Made by a program: the position numbers and the translations under genes. The notes below the pieces were generated by a model. It made no database searches. It was not told the DNA's origin and saw nothing but the letters and a program-made list of their open reading frames with translations. Source: JBQTIM01 sp052388135 (GTDB lineage Bacteria; Elusimicrobiota; Elusimicrobia; FEN-1173). Taken from it: a DNA stretch of 44,921 nt. The stretch's first letter is position 1. The number at the start of each line of letters is the position of its first letter. This document shows, in pieces, positions 25,026 through 33,393 of this stretch. Location: positions 1 to 44,921 of the forward strand of contig JBQTIM010000127.1 in NCBI GenBank assembly GCA_052388135.1, written 5' to 3'.

Positions 25026-26138
25026 TCAGGGCAAAGAAATGACGATGGGTTTGGGCGCCGGCTTGGCGGCTTTCCTTTTGGCCGGAGACGGTTTCTTGGC
25101 CGGGGCGGCCGCCGGCGCCGTGCGGCGGGTCGGCGGCTTGGGCGACGGTTTCATGGCGGCGGGGGCCGGGGCTGGGCGGGTCGCCGCCCGGACCGGTTCC
25201 TGGATTTTCAACGGCAACGACGCGCGGGGAGCGGAGCGCGAGTTCAAGCGGTTGAACCGGTAAGTAAAAGAAACCCGGTGGGACCCGGCGTTGTCCTGCA
25301 GCAAGCGGCGGTTCAAAACAAAGGCGTAATCGAACCCCAGCCGGCCCTTCATCACGCCGAAGCCGGCGGCGAATTCATCGGGGTTGAAGCCGAAGCGAAG
25401 GGCGAAGTCCTTCCGCGGCATGAGTTTCTCAAGACCCATGGCGGGGACCATGCCTCCCTTGCCGGGCGTGTTGCGAAAGAACAGGTCGCTGGACGCCCGC
25501 AGACCGCGTCCGCCCAGATCCAGACCGAAGCCCGCCTGGATTTCCCGGGGAACTCGGTCCTTGCCGAGCACGCCGGCATCCGGCTCATTGATGTTGCGGA
25601 CGGCCATGTTGAATTTAAGCGCTTGAATGATCGGAACAGATAAACCGGCATCCAGCGCCACCGCGCTCCGCGACGCGCCGTTTTTAAAGAGAGGAGCCAC
25701 AGGGTCCGAGCCTATTTTGTAGGAATGATAGAGATGCTTCACTCCCACTCCGCCGTGAATGCCTTTGTAGATTTCCCGGCCGAAGGCCAGCCCCACGGTT
25801 CGTTCCTCCAGCAGCCCCTGGGCCTGGAAAGTGCCCAGGCCGAAACCGACGACGCCGTGGCGCGTGGGCACGGCCGCCGCCGCTTGGTTCAGGCTTAAAT
25901 TGACGTCGGGCAGGCCCGCGAAGGGTTTGCCGTACATGAAGGAAGCTTCGGGCGAAGAGAGAGTGGAAAGTCCGGCCGGGTTGATGAAAACGGCCGCGGC
26001 TTCGTCGGCGGAAGAGGCGAAGGATCCGCCCAGGGACAGCGTCCGCGCGCTGTAGAAGCGGGTCTTAAAGGCGGCCTGGGAGGGTTCCTGCCCCAGGAGG
26101 ACGGCGGCGCCAACGGCCAATAGGAAACGGCGTTTCAT
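25026..26138 (-). CDS. PorV/UPF0164-like outer-membrane beta-barrel protein
   Basis: The 370-residue protein has a signal peptide (MKRRFLLAVGAAVLLGQEPSQA), then ARTLSLGGSFASSADEAAAV with FINPAGLSTL, the opening signature of PorV/PorQ-like and UPF0164 FadL-type barrels. The barrel runs to about residue 285 (SHRVSFTYRFN). A tail of about 85 residues rich in Pro, Ala and Lys follows, unusual for the family and possibly wall- or surface-contacting. The substrate is unknown. It stands alone; no strong promoter was found in the 194-base spacer upstream. Confidence 0.75.
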   Translation of the reverse strand: MKRRFLLAVGAAVLLGQEPSQAAFKTRFYSARTLSLGGSFASSADEAAAVFINPAGLSTLSSPEASFMYGKPFAGLPDVNLSLNQAAAAVPTRHGVVGFGLGTFQAQGLLEERTVGLAFGREIYKGIHGGVGVKHLYHSYKIGSDPVAPLFKNGASRSAVALDAGLSVPIIQALKFNMAVRNINEPDAGVLGKDRVPREIQAGFGLDLGGRGLRASSDLFFRNTPGKGGMVPAMGLEKLMPRKDFALRFGFNPDEFAAGFGVMKGRLGFDYAFVLNRRLLQDNAGSHRVSFTYRFNRLNSRSAPRASLPLKIQEPVRAATRPAPAPAAMKPSPKPPTRRTAPAAAPAKKPSPAKRKAAKPAPKPIVISLP

Positions 26139-26332
26139 GTTTCACCCTTGCGCGGAAAACAAAAAGGAAGCGATCGTGGAGGCGGCGGTCTTTTGCTTTC
26201 GGAGATGACGAGGGAGAGCTACTGCGGGAATGTCGAGACGTTCTAATGATGCCGGATGCGGAGGAAAATTTCAAGCGCTCTGTGCAAATCTAAAGGTAAA
26301 AATTGTGTAACAAACTTGAAAACTACTTGTAT

Positions 26333-27406
26333 CTAGCTGCGGAGGCCGGCTTTCCCGCGCAAGAAGCGGATTTCGTCTTGGAGCCCCGCGTTTTCAGCCA
26401 GGAGGGTGTCTATTTCCTCCAAGAGTTTTTTGTCGTCGGAGCCGGCGGCGGGCGCTGATGAGTGCTTTGATTCCGCGGCCGCGAGCTCCTGCGCCGCGTG
26501 GGCCAATTCCTCTTTCATGGCCGCCTGGAGCAAAGAGAGCTTTTGGGCCAGTTTCTGTTTTTCGTCCTCGGCTCGCTTGCGGGCTTGGGTTTCCTGCTCC
26601 AAGCGCGCCTCCGCCGCCTTGAGATCCTTTTGGGCCTCCTCCAGCCGGCGGGCCCGGTCCGGCTGTTCGCCCGTCTCAAGAATGTCCAGCCGCTGGGAAA
26701 GGCGCTGTTTTTCGTCCCCGGCCTGCAGGCGCGCCTTGGATTCGGCGTCAAGCAGCTCCTTTGTCCTCTGCAATTCGCGCTGGAGATTGGCCCGGTCCTG
26801 ACGCAGGTGCATGGCTTCGTCCCGCAAGGCGATGAGCTCCGGAGAGACCGTTCCGCCGCGGCCGCCGTTGCCGGGATCGCCGCGGAGCTTCTCCAGCTCC
26901 GCTTTCAGGGCGGCGGCTTTCTGCTCCAAAACACCGGCCTTCGCCTTTTCCAGAGCGAGGGCCTTTTCCAGCTCCCGCACGGCCTCGGGCGGACCGTCGG
27001 GGACGACGATGTCGCCGCCCATGTGCTTCATGGCCATGGAAAGCCGCTCCTCGGCCAAACGGGCGCGCTCCTGCGCCTCCTTCACGCTTCGTTGAAGAGA
27101 TTCCTTCTCCTTCCGCCAATCCTGGGCGGGGGGCGGAGGAGGCGCGGCATCCTTGGTTTCCGTGGCCGGCCGGGGTTTTTCGGCCTCCTTTTCCGCTTTC
27201 GCTTCGGCCACGGGAGGCTTTTCGGGGACGGCCTGCTTTTGGGCCTCGGCGGGCGGAGCTTTCGCCGGCGGATCGGGAAGCTTCGCGGGCGGCCGGGGTT
27301 TGGGAGCCGGCGGTTCCCCCAACAGTTTGCTCCAAAAAGACTTTTTCTTGGGAGCGGGAGGGGGCGGAGAAGACGGCGGCGGAGGAGGCGGAGGCATGGG
27401 GGGCAT
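26333..27406 (-). CDS. Proline-rich and coiled-coil protein
   Basis: With ATG 27406 the product has 357 residues; a GTG at 27421 would overlap fixX by 10 bases. Residues 1-95 are low complexity (poly-Pro runs, Lys/Ala/Glu-Pro repeats, one aromatic patch KKKSFWSKLLGE). Residues 100-340 are a long heptad-pattern coiled coil with the repeated phrase ARLQAGDEKQRLSQRL / ARKRAEDEKQKLAQKL, interrupted by a Gly-rich hinge. It has no signal peptide, membrane helix or recognised domain. It is the last gene of the respiratory run, 5 bases after fixX. Confidence 0.7.
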   Translation of the reverse strand: MPPMPPPPPPPSSPPPPAPKKKSFWSKLLGEPPAPKPRPPAKLPDPPAKAPPAEAQKQAVPEKPPVAEAKAEKEAEKPRPATETKDAAPPPPPAQDWRKEKESLQRSVKEAQERARLAEERLSMAMKHMGGDIVVPDGPPEAVRELEKALALEKAKAGVLEQKAAALKAELEKLRGDPGNGGRGGTVSPELIALRDEAMHLRQDRANLQRELQRTKELLDAESKARLQAGDEKQRLSQRLDILETGEQPDRARRLEEAQKDLKAAEARLEQETQARKRAEDEKQKLAQKLSLLQAAMKEELAHAAQELAAAESKHSSAPAAGSDDKKLLEEIDTLLAENAGLQDEIRFLRGKAGLRS

Positions 27407-27411
27407 GGCGT

Positions 27412-27714
27412 CTAGCCCCACTTATACTGCACGCCGAAACCGCCCCGCGGCCAGTGGCATTTGATGTTCTGAAAGGGGCAGATCATGCGGCAGGCGCCGC
27501 ACTCTATGCAGTTCTCGTACGAGACGATGACTTTTTTCTGCGACTCCTCCCACGTGTAGACCTGGGCCGGGCAGCCGGTGAGACAGGGTTTGTCGCGGCA
27601 TTGTTCCACACAGATATTGGGATCGGGAATGGAGATGTGGGCGTGCTCGTGGTCCGCCTTGTAGGTGAGCGAGCCCAGCTTTTCCTCGACGTTCGCCTTG
27701 GGCAGTTCGTCCAT
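27412..27714 (-). CDS. fixX: FixX-like ferredoxin
   Basis: The start is ATG 27714, overlapping the fixC stop (TGATG), giving 100 residues; the frame is open 13 codons further upstream but only into fixC. Cysteines 69, 72, 75 and 79 (CIECGACRMICP) bind one [4Fe-4S] cluster. An N-terminal CVEQCRDKPCLTGCP has four more Cys in a spacing like that of FixX and ETF-QO. It passes electrons between FixC and an ETF or quinone. Confidence 0.9.
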   Translation of the reverse strand: MDELPKANVEEKLGSLTYKADHEHAHISIPDPNICVEQCRDKPCLTGCPAQVYTWEESQKKVIVSYENCIECGACRMICPFQNIKCHWPRGGFGVQYKWG

Positions 27715-29078
27715 CAGGCCACCGCCTTCTTTTTCAATTTTCGGAATCCCCATCCGGCTTTCAGGCCCATCTTCAACAACGTGTAGGCGTTGGTCCAGTT
27801 CATCTCGGACTTGATGAGGTCGTTGACGGCTTTGTGCCGCAGAGCGCGTTTGAGGATGGCTTTTTGAACGTCGTGCCGCGGTCGGCCGTCCACCTGGAAA
27901 TAATCGTAAAGCGACTGGCAGAGGAGTTCCGGGCCCTCGGCCACCAGGGCCATGTGTTTCTCCACGGTGGTTTCCAGATTCCGGTGGTCGTAAAGGTCGT
28001 GCATGATGAAAGAATCGCGGAGCTTGCGCTGGTAGGCGGACAGCGTTTTGGTGGAGAAGTCGCCGGCTTTCTTGGCCTCGATCACCGTCTCCCCGGCCAG
28101 GCGTCCCGCGGTCATGGCCAGGTTGGAACCTTCGCGGTGGGAAGGGTTCACCATCTGGGCCGCGTCGCCGCCCACCAAGAAGCCGTTGGCGCAGAGGGGC
28201 GGCATGGAGTTGTAGCCGCCTTCAGGGATGAGGTGGGCCGAGTATTCCACCGGCGAGGAGCCGGCGATGAGGCGGCGCACGATGGGGTGGCGCTTGACGT
28301 GCTCCAGGAGGTCGTAGGGCTTGATGAGCGTGCGCTGAAAATGGGAGAGCTTGCAGCCCACGCCGATGGACAGGGTTTCCTTGTTGGTGTAGAGGAAGGC
28401 GTAGCCCAGCATGCCCTTGGTGACGTCGCCGAACATCTCGTTGGTGGAGCCTTCGCCGTTCTCAAGGCAGAAGCGGTCTTCGATCTTCTCCTTGGGCAGG
28501 GAGAGGATTTCTTTGACGCCCAGGGCCACCTCGTCGGAGGTCCATTCGTCCATGAGGCCGACCTGTTGGGCCAGCAGGGAGTTGACGCCGTCGCAGGCTA
28601 TCACCACGTCGGCCAAGAGCTCGTCGCCCTCGCTGGTCTTGACCCCCACGACGGCGCCGTCCTTCTTCAGGCATTCCGTCACGGTGACGCCGCAGAAGAG
28701 CTGGGCGCCGGCCTCCTCCGCCTTCTTGGCGTACCAGCGGTCGAAGGCCACGCGGATGATGGTGTAGCAGTTGTGGGGCTCTTTCAGCCACTTGTCGGAT
28801 TTGAAGCCCACCTGGAGCGCCGAGTCCGCGGAAAGGACCCAAATCTTCTGCTCCGTGATGGGGCGCTCGATGGCGGCCTGGGGGTCTTTCCAGAAGGAGG
28901 GGACGATCTCGTCCAGCATTTTGGTGTAGAGCACGGCGCCCTGGACGTTCTTGGCGCCGGGGTATTCACCGCGCTCCAAAAGGACCACGTTGAGGCCCGC
29001 CCGCGCCATGGTGATGGCCGAGGAAACGCCGGCGGGGCCGGCGCCTACGACAATGGCGTCGAATTTTTCGTCTGCCAT
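27714..29078 (-). CDS. fixC: FixC-like ETF-quinone oxidoreductase flavoprotein
   Basis: The 454-residue protein has the FAD Rossmann motif VVGAGPAGVSSA at 10-21, the second FAD contact GGDAAQMVNPSHREGSN near residue 310 and ETF-QO-type middle sequence. FixC normally works with the FixAB electron-transfer flavoprotein and FixX, moving electrons between NADH, quinone and ferredoxin (bifurcation for nitrogenase), or in a simpler ETF-to-quinone route. fixA and fixB are not next to it in this window; a receiver gene and cytochromes are. A TATAAA hexamer ends 6 bases before the ATG, so a leaderless message is possible. Confidence 0.93.
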   Translation of the reverse strand: MADEKFDAIVVGAGPAGVSSAITMARAGLNVVLLERGEYPGAKNVQGAVLYTKMLDEIVPSFWKDPQAAIERPITEQKIWVLSADSALQVGFKSDKWLKEPHNCYTIIRVAFDRWYAKKAEEAGAQLFCGVTVTECLKKDGAVVGVKTSEGDELLADVVIACDGVNSLLAQQVGLMDEWTSDEVALGVKEILSLPKEKIEDRFCLENGEGSTNEMFGDVTKGMLGYAFLYTNKETLSIGVGCKLSHFQRTLIKPYDLLEHVKRHPIVRRLIAGSSPVEYSAHLIPEGGYNSMPPLCANGFLVGGDAAQMVNPSHREGSNLAMTAGRLAGETVIEAKKAGDFSTKTLSAYQRKLRDSFIMHDLYDHRNLETTVEKHMALVAEGPELLCQSLYDYFQVDGRPRHDVQKAILKRALRHKAVNDLIKSEMNWTNAYTLLKMGLKAGWGFRKLKKKAVA

Positions 29079-29084
29079 AACTGT

Positions 29085-29090
29085 TTTATA
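29085..29090 (-). promoter_or_regulatory. -10 hexamer 6 bases before the fixC ATG
   Basis: Minus-strand TATAAA followed by ACAGTT and ATG. No clear -35 was found. It suggests that fixC can start its own, leaderless transcript inside the larger run. Confidence 0.35.
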
Positions 29091-29125
29091 TCAGGAAATC
29101 GAGGAAAATTCTAGGTGCGCGCGCG

Positions 29126-29500
29126 TCACGCGCCCTGGGAGCCGGCCAGGGCTTTGACGGCCAAGGCGGAAAGGTCGGCGGGTTTGAAGGGCTTGGGAAC
29201 GAAGGCTTTGACCTGGGAAAATTTTTCGAAGAGCGGCCGTGACGACGGGACGGCGGTGATGACCAGGACCGGCAGGGTCTGCGTGGCCGGCCGGCGGGAA
29301 AGCTCCATCAGGAGGGTGTGGCCGTCCATGCCGGGCAGCATGACGTCCATGATGAGAAGGTCCGTCTTCCCGCGCAGGGCCGCTTCCAGGGCCTGGGGGC
29401 CCGAATCCGCTTCCTCCACGGCGTGCCCGTCGCGTTCCAGGCCGTGGCGGATGAGCTCGCGGATGGCGGCGTCGTCTTCGGCGACCAGGATTCTGGCCAA
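29126..29500 (-). CDS. Single-domain response regulator
   Basis: The 124-residue receiver has D9/D10, phospho-acceptor D52 (IMDVMLPGMDG), T82 and K103 (VPKPFKP). The start is TTG 29500, two bases beyond the stop of the upstream cytochrome gene. There is no output domain. Its place between cytochrome genes and fixC suggests that it senses or tunes the same electron-transfer unit, but its kinase partner is not adjacent. Confidence 0.85.
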   Translation of the reverse strand: MARILVAEDDAAIRELIRHGLERDGHAVEEADSGPQALEAALRGKTDLLIMDVMLPGMDGHTLLMELSRRPATQTLPVLVITAVPSSRPLFEKFSQVKAFVPKPFKPADLSALAVKALAGSQGA

Positions 29501-29501
29501 A

Positions 29502-30092
29502 TCAGTGGGCGGACGCCTCGTAAAGCTCTTTGTAACGCTCGGGATATTTCGCTTTAAAATCCGCCAAGAGCTTGGCGCGGTGGGCTTTCCAGGCGGCCTT
29601 GTTCTTGCCCAGCTTGCGCTGGTTGGAGTCGTAAACCAGGAAACCCCAGACGAGCTTGCCTTCGGCTTCCGAGATGTCGCAGCCGGGCTTGGACATCATG
29701 CGCTTGACGTAGCGCTGCCAGATGTTGTTTTCCACCTGCCAGATGTTCTTGTTGGAGAAAAGGTCCGGATCCGATTTCTTCCAGGCGGCGATCTTGGCGT
29801 CCTTTTCCGCGCTCTTGCCCAGAGGCTCCACGAACTGGGAGTTGAGCGGGCGGGCGGCGGTGTGGCACTTGGCGCACTTGACCTGGAGGACTTCCTTGTA
29901 GGCTTTCTGGTGTTCCGCCGGGTAGGAAGACACGTCGATTTTGTCGGGGCCCAGGTCGTTGGCGTAGGGGTTGGCCATGGCCTTGGCTTTTTCCGCCTCG
30001 TAGGCGCCGGACGCTTTGCCGTCGGCCGCGTGGGCCGCGCCCGCCAGGGAAAACCAAGAAGCCGAAACTGCGACAACCAAAAATCTTTTCAT
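29502..30092 (-). CDS. Monoheme c-type cytochrome
   Basis: ATG 30092 is preferred: GGAGG lies 8-12 bases upstream and a signal peptide follows (MKRFLVVAVSASWFSLAGAAHA); the open frame upstream is noncoding. The 196-residue product has one CAKCH heme site (73-77), a Met-rich candidate ligand region (RYVKRMMSKPGCDI) and a Lys-rich C-terminus. It should lie in the periplasm and carry electrons from the bc-type complex encoded just upstream. Confidence 0.82.
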   Translation of the reverse strand: MKRFLVVAVSASWFSLAGAAHAADGKASGAYEAEKAKAMANPYANDLGPDKIDVSSYPAEHQKAYKEVLQVKCAKCHTAARPLNSQFVEPLGKSAEKDAKIAAWKKSDPDLFSNKNIWQVENNIWQRYVKRMMSKPGCDISEAEGKLVWGFLVYDSNQRKLGKNKAAWKAHRAKLLADFKAKYPERYKELYEASAH

Positions 30093-30181
30093 AAGACGCC
30101 TCCGTGGGATGCCGGGTTCAAAACAAGGCGCCGGAGGGCGCGCTGCCGCTCCCGGGATCGCCTTGGGACTTCTCTGTAATT

Positions 30182-31489
30182 CTACCATTCCTCTTGCTTT
30201 TCCGCGATGCTGAAAAGGTAGGTGATCAAATCTTCCAACTCCTGCCCTTTGATTTTTCCGGCCCAGGGCGGCATGTAAAGAGGAGGGGTGGGACCCTTGG
30301 GATCGGCCTTGCCCACCACGGGGACGCCTTTCAGGATTTTCTCCTTAAGCTCGTCCCGGGTGTAGGTGCCGATGGACAAGGTGAGGTCCGGCTCCACGCC
30401 GTTTTCGTAGTTGAAGTTGGGGATGCCGCCCTTGCCGTCGGGACCGTGGCACGCCGCGCAGCCGAACTTATCATAGACGTGCCGTCCGCGGGCGGCGGCG
30501 GTCTTGAACACGGGTTCCGGCTCGGGCTCGCCCGGCAGGTAATAGCCGGAGGGGATGTGGTCCTTGGCCATGCTCAGGACGTAGGTGGTCAGGGCTTCGG
30601 CGTCTTTCTCCGAAAGGTCGTAAAAAGGCATGGAGGAGGGCGGAATGGGCTCGTCGTTGTAGCGCCCCTCGGGGTCGCCGGGCACGAGCTTGGCCGGGTC
30701 CATGGTGAAATGGATCTTGATCCAGTTGGCCAAGGTCTGCTCGTCTTTCGGCAGGCCGGTGGTGCTGAAGTCGATGCGTGAGAGAGGTTTGTCGGCGGTG
30801 TCCTCGGCCAGGTCCACGGAGATGGGGCCGCCTTCGCCTTTCACCTGGTGGCAGCCGATGCAGCCCTTCTCCTTGAAGAGTGCGCGGCCGCGGCGCCAGT
30901 CCTCCACGTAGGCCAGGCCCTGGGGGTCGCGGGCGTTGCCGTGGCACTTCACGCAGGAAGCCTGCAAGTAAACGTCCCTCAAGAGGGGTTTTTCCCAGTG
31001 CTTCACCTCGCCGTGGGCGTCCTTGACCGTGGTGGCCAAACCCTGGCCGCCGTGGCAGACCGTGCAGGCGAACTTTTCCACGGGATGGGCCTTGTGGATG
31101 TCGGGGCTGGCGGCCTTGAAAGGGTGATCGTCGTAGGACGTGGCGAGAGAGGGGGTGAGCTGAGAATCGTAGCCCAGGTGGCAGGTGGTGCAGCGGTCCA
31201 CCCGCTTGAGCTCGTCCACGATGACCTGGCGCACCTGCACGGGCTGGGATTTGACCAGCCGGAGTTCCTTGTCGATCCGGGTCTTTTCATCGTCGGAGAC
31301 GGCCTTCTCCCGCTCGGCTTTCAGGCGCTGGATTTCCCGGCGGTAAAACTCCTTTTGGTAGGGCTTCCATTCCCGGAAATGGTCCTGGGCCACCGCCGCC
31401 AGGAAGAGGACCAGCAGCAGCAGGTTGCCCGCCACGAAGAGGTTGCGGATGGTGAGCCAGCGGCCGAAGAGGCGGTCTTTAAAGCTCAT
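30182..31489 (-). CDS. Membrane-anchored pentaheme cytochrome c of the bc complex
   Basis: The 435 residues hold one N-terminal membrane anchor (15-34), a short coiled segment and five CXXCH heme sites: CTTCH 100-104, CTVCH 142-146, CVKCH 179-183, CIGCH 210-214 and CAACH 344-348. The last two sit in cytochrome c-like domains; the first three resemble a multiheme module. It follows the cytochrome b gene and so probably replaces cytochrome c1/f in a quinol-oxidising complex. The ligand Met and exact redox partner cannot be assigned by eye. Confidence 0.88.
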   Translation of the reverse strand: MSFKDRLFGRWLTIRNLFVAGNLLLLVLFLAAVAQDHFREWKPYQKEFYRREIQRLKAEREKAVSDDEKTRIDKELRLVKSQPVQVRQVIVDELKRVDRCTTCHLGYDSQLTPSLATSYDDHPFKAASPDIHKAHPVEKFACTVCHGGQGLATTVKDAHGEVKHWEKPLLRDVYLQASCVKCHGNARDPQGLAYVEDWRRGRALFKEKGCIGCHQVKGEGGPISVDLAEDTADKPLSRIDFSTTGLPKDEQTLANWIKIHFTMDPAKLVPGDPEGRYNDEPIPPSSMPFYDLSEKDAEALTTYVLSMAKDHIPSGYYLPGEPEPEPVFKTAAARGRHVYDKFGCAACHGPDGKGGIPNFNYENGVEPDLTLSIGTYTRDELKEKILKGVPVVGKADPKGPTPPLYMPPWAGKIKGQELEDLITYLFSIAEKQEEW

Positions 31490-31520
31490 GAAGAGAGGCC
31501 GAAAGCGGTTCGGGCGCGCG

Positions 31521-33299
31521 TCATATGTTGAAGTTCATCGCCGGCAAGCTCAAAATGTATTTGATGTTGAACCCCAGCCGCGCGCCCATCTTCAGCACCA
31601 CGGCCAGCATCATGAGCAGGAGGAGCATGGTGGTGACGTATTGAATGTGGCTCAGGCCGCCCTGCCGCAGGTGTTTCTGCGGCAACAGGAAGCCCATGAA
31701 CACCACGATGAACAGGAACGACGCGATGTAGAGGATTTGGATCAGGCCGAACTCCGGAATGTTGCGGCCGATGAAATCGTAGCGCGACAGCATGGTGTGG
31801 GCCGCCAGGGAAAGGATGCCCACGGCCAGAGAAAGCACCGCCGCGATGACGGACGCCCTCTTCAGCGAGAATTCGCTCTTGACGATCCGCGGCAAGGCCA
31901 GCCCGGCGGCGAAGTAGCCGCCCAGCAAGGCGCCGCCCAGGCCGAGGCCCAGCAAGACGCCGACGACGCCGTCCACCCGCAGGCCCGGAACCTTCTGGCT
32001 GGTGAAGAACGCGGCCGCTTTGCCCGCCAGGTCAATTTCAATCAGGTTCCACGTGGGCGGCGGAGGCGGTTTGTGGATGGCCCAGCTTTCCCAGGGCCAG
32101 TACCAGGCCCAGTTGGGCCCGCGCAGGAACGTGCCGATGATGATGAGGACGAACCAGAAAAAGATGCCGCCCAGGAACACCCAGTTGGCGAAGGGACGCT
32201 CCTTCACGCTGTAGAAACCAAGGCCGCGCTTTGGGTCCGGGTCTATATAAGGAATGGCCATGAGACCCACGACGATGATGTTGGGGATCACCACGCCGGC
32301 CAGCCAGGGATCGAAATAAACCAGAAGCTCCTGCAGGCCGAGGAAATACCAGGGCGCCTTCGACGGATTGGGCGTCACGGTGGGGTTGGCCAGCTCCTCC
32401 AGCGGTGCGTTTTGCAAAACGGACCAGGCCACCAGGAAAATCATCATGAGCACGGCGCCGATGTATTCCCGAACCACCAGGTTGGGCCAGACCTCCAGCT
32501 TCTTCTCCGGCGGATCCTCGGGCAGGGGCGCGGCGGAGAACCCGTCCTTGCGTATGCGCCAGAAGTGGACGATCATGAAAATTCCGGCGATGAAGGGCAC
32601 GGCCACGCAGTGCAGGACGTAAAAACGCAAAAGGGTGTTGGCGCCCACGGACGTCCCGCCCAGAAGGGCGAAGCGCGCGTCGTTCTTGATGCCCACTCCC
32701 AGCAAGTTCGAGAAGGGGCCTTCCGCGCCCAGGAACGGCGTGGCGCTGGCCATGTTGGTTCCCACGGTGACGGCCCAAATGGCCAGCTGGTCCCAGGGGA
32801 GCAGGTAGCCCGTGAAGGAGAGGAAGAGGGTCAGCACCAGCAGGATCACGCCCACGCCCCAGTTGAACTCCCGCGGCGTCTTGTAGGCGCCCGTCAGGAA
32901 CACCCGGATCATGTGGAGGATCACCACCATCACCATGGCGTGGGCGCTCCAGCGGTGCATGTTGCGCAGGAAAAGGCCCAGGGAGACCACGAACTCCAGA
33001 TCCTTCATGTCCTGGTAGGCCAGTTCCACCGTCGGACGGTAGTAGAACATCAAAAGAACGCCCGTCACCACCAGCACCATGAACAGGCCGAAAGAAATGC
33101 CGCCCAGGCCCCAGGTGTAGGTGAAGCGCACGGCGCGCTGGCGGATGCGCGCCGGGTGCAGGTGCAGCCAGACGTTGCCTAATATATGTTGGGCGCGGTC
33201 CCGAGAGGTGTCTTTCCAGGTGCCGCCCCGGAACATGGAGCGCCAGATCTGGGAGTTGATGATGTCTTCTTTGGCTTTCTTCAGGTCGAAGGGGGGCAT
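31521..33299 (-). CDS. Cytochrome b of a bc-type complex (b6 and subunit-IV regions fused)
   Basis: The 592-residue protein has an amphipathic N-terminus and a cytochrome b6 half with the four heme histidines (MHRWSAHAMVMVVILHMIR and VLHCVAVPFIAGIFMIVHF). A subunit-IV half carries the quinol-oxidation (Qo) motif KAPWYFLGLQELLVYFDPW; Pro-Trp-Tyr replaces the usual PEWY. Four to five extra hydrophobic helices follow at the C-terminus. It accepts quinol and hands electrons to the Rieske protein encoded just upstream. Confidence 0.93.
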   Translation of the reverse strand: MPPFDLKKAKEDIINSQIWRSMFRGGTWKDTSRDRAQHILGNVWLHLHPARIRQRAVRFTYTWGLGGISFGLFMVLVVTGVLLMFYYRPTVELAYQDMKDLEFVVSLGLFLRNMHRWSAHAMVMVVILHMIRVFLTGAYKTPREFNWGVGVILLVLTLFLSFTGYLLPWDQLAIWAVTVGTNMASATPFLGAEGPFSNLLGVGIKNDARFALLGGTSVGANTLLRFYVLHCVAVPFIAGIFMIVHFWRIRKDGFSAAPLPEDPPEKKLEVWPNLVVREYIGAVLMMIFLVAWSVLQNAPLEELANPTVTPNPSKAPWYFLGLQELLVYFDPWLAGVVIPNIIVVGLMAIPYIDPDPKRGLGFYSVKERPFANWVFLGGIFFWFVLIIIGTFLRGPNWAWYWPWESWAIHKPPPPPTWNLIEIDLAGKAAAFFTSQKVPGLRVDGVVGVLLGLGLGGALLGGYFAAGLALPRIVKSEFSLKRASVIAAVLSLAVGILSLAAHTMLSRYDFIGRNIPEFGLIQILYIASFLFIVVFMGFLLPQKHLRQGGLSHIQYVTTMLLLLMMLAVVLKMGARLGFNIKYILSLPAMNFNI

Positions 33300-33312
33300 T
33301 TTCAGAAAAGGC

Positions 33313-33391
33313 GTGAATCGGGAATGGTGAATGGTGAACGGGAAAGGCGAGGCATGGAAGGGGGATTTTGACCTTTCAATTCGCGGTTCAC
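33313..33391 (+). repeat. Inverted heptamer-array element I (Rieske-cytochrome b spacer)
   Basis: The left arm 33313-33340 is four 7-base units GTGAATC, GGGAATG, GTGAATG, GTGAACG. The right arm 33378-33391, read on the other strand, is GTGAACC, GCGAATT. It fills nearly the whole 94-base gap between the two genes. Two more elements of the same plan occur in this window. Confidence 0.65.
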
Positions 33392-33393
33392 GA

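Noticed and set aside
26139..26332. Regulatory RNA or small gene in the PorV upstream spacer
   Set aside because: Somewhat AT-rich, but no ORF, hairpin with T tract or clear promoter was found.
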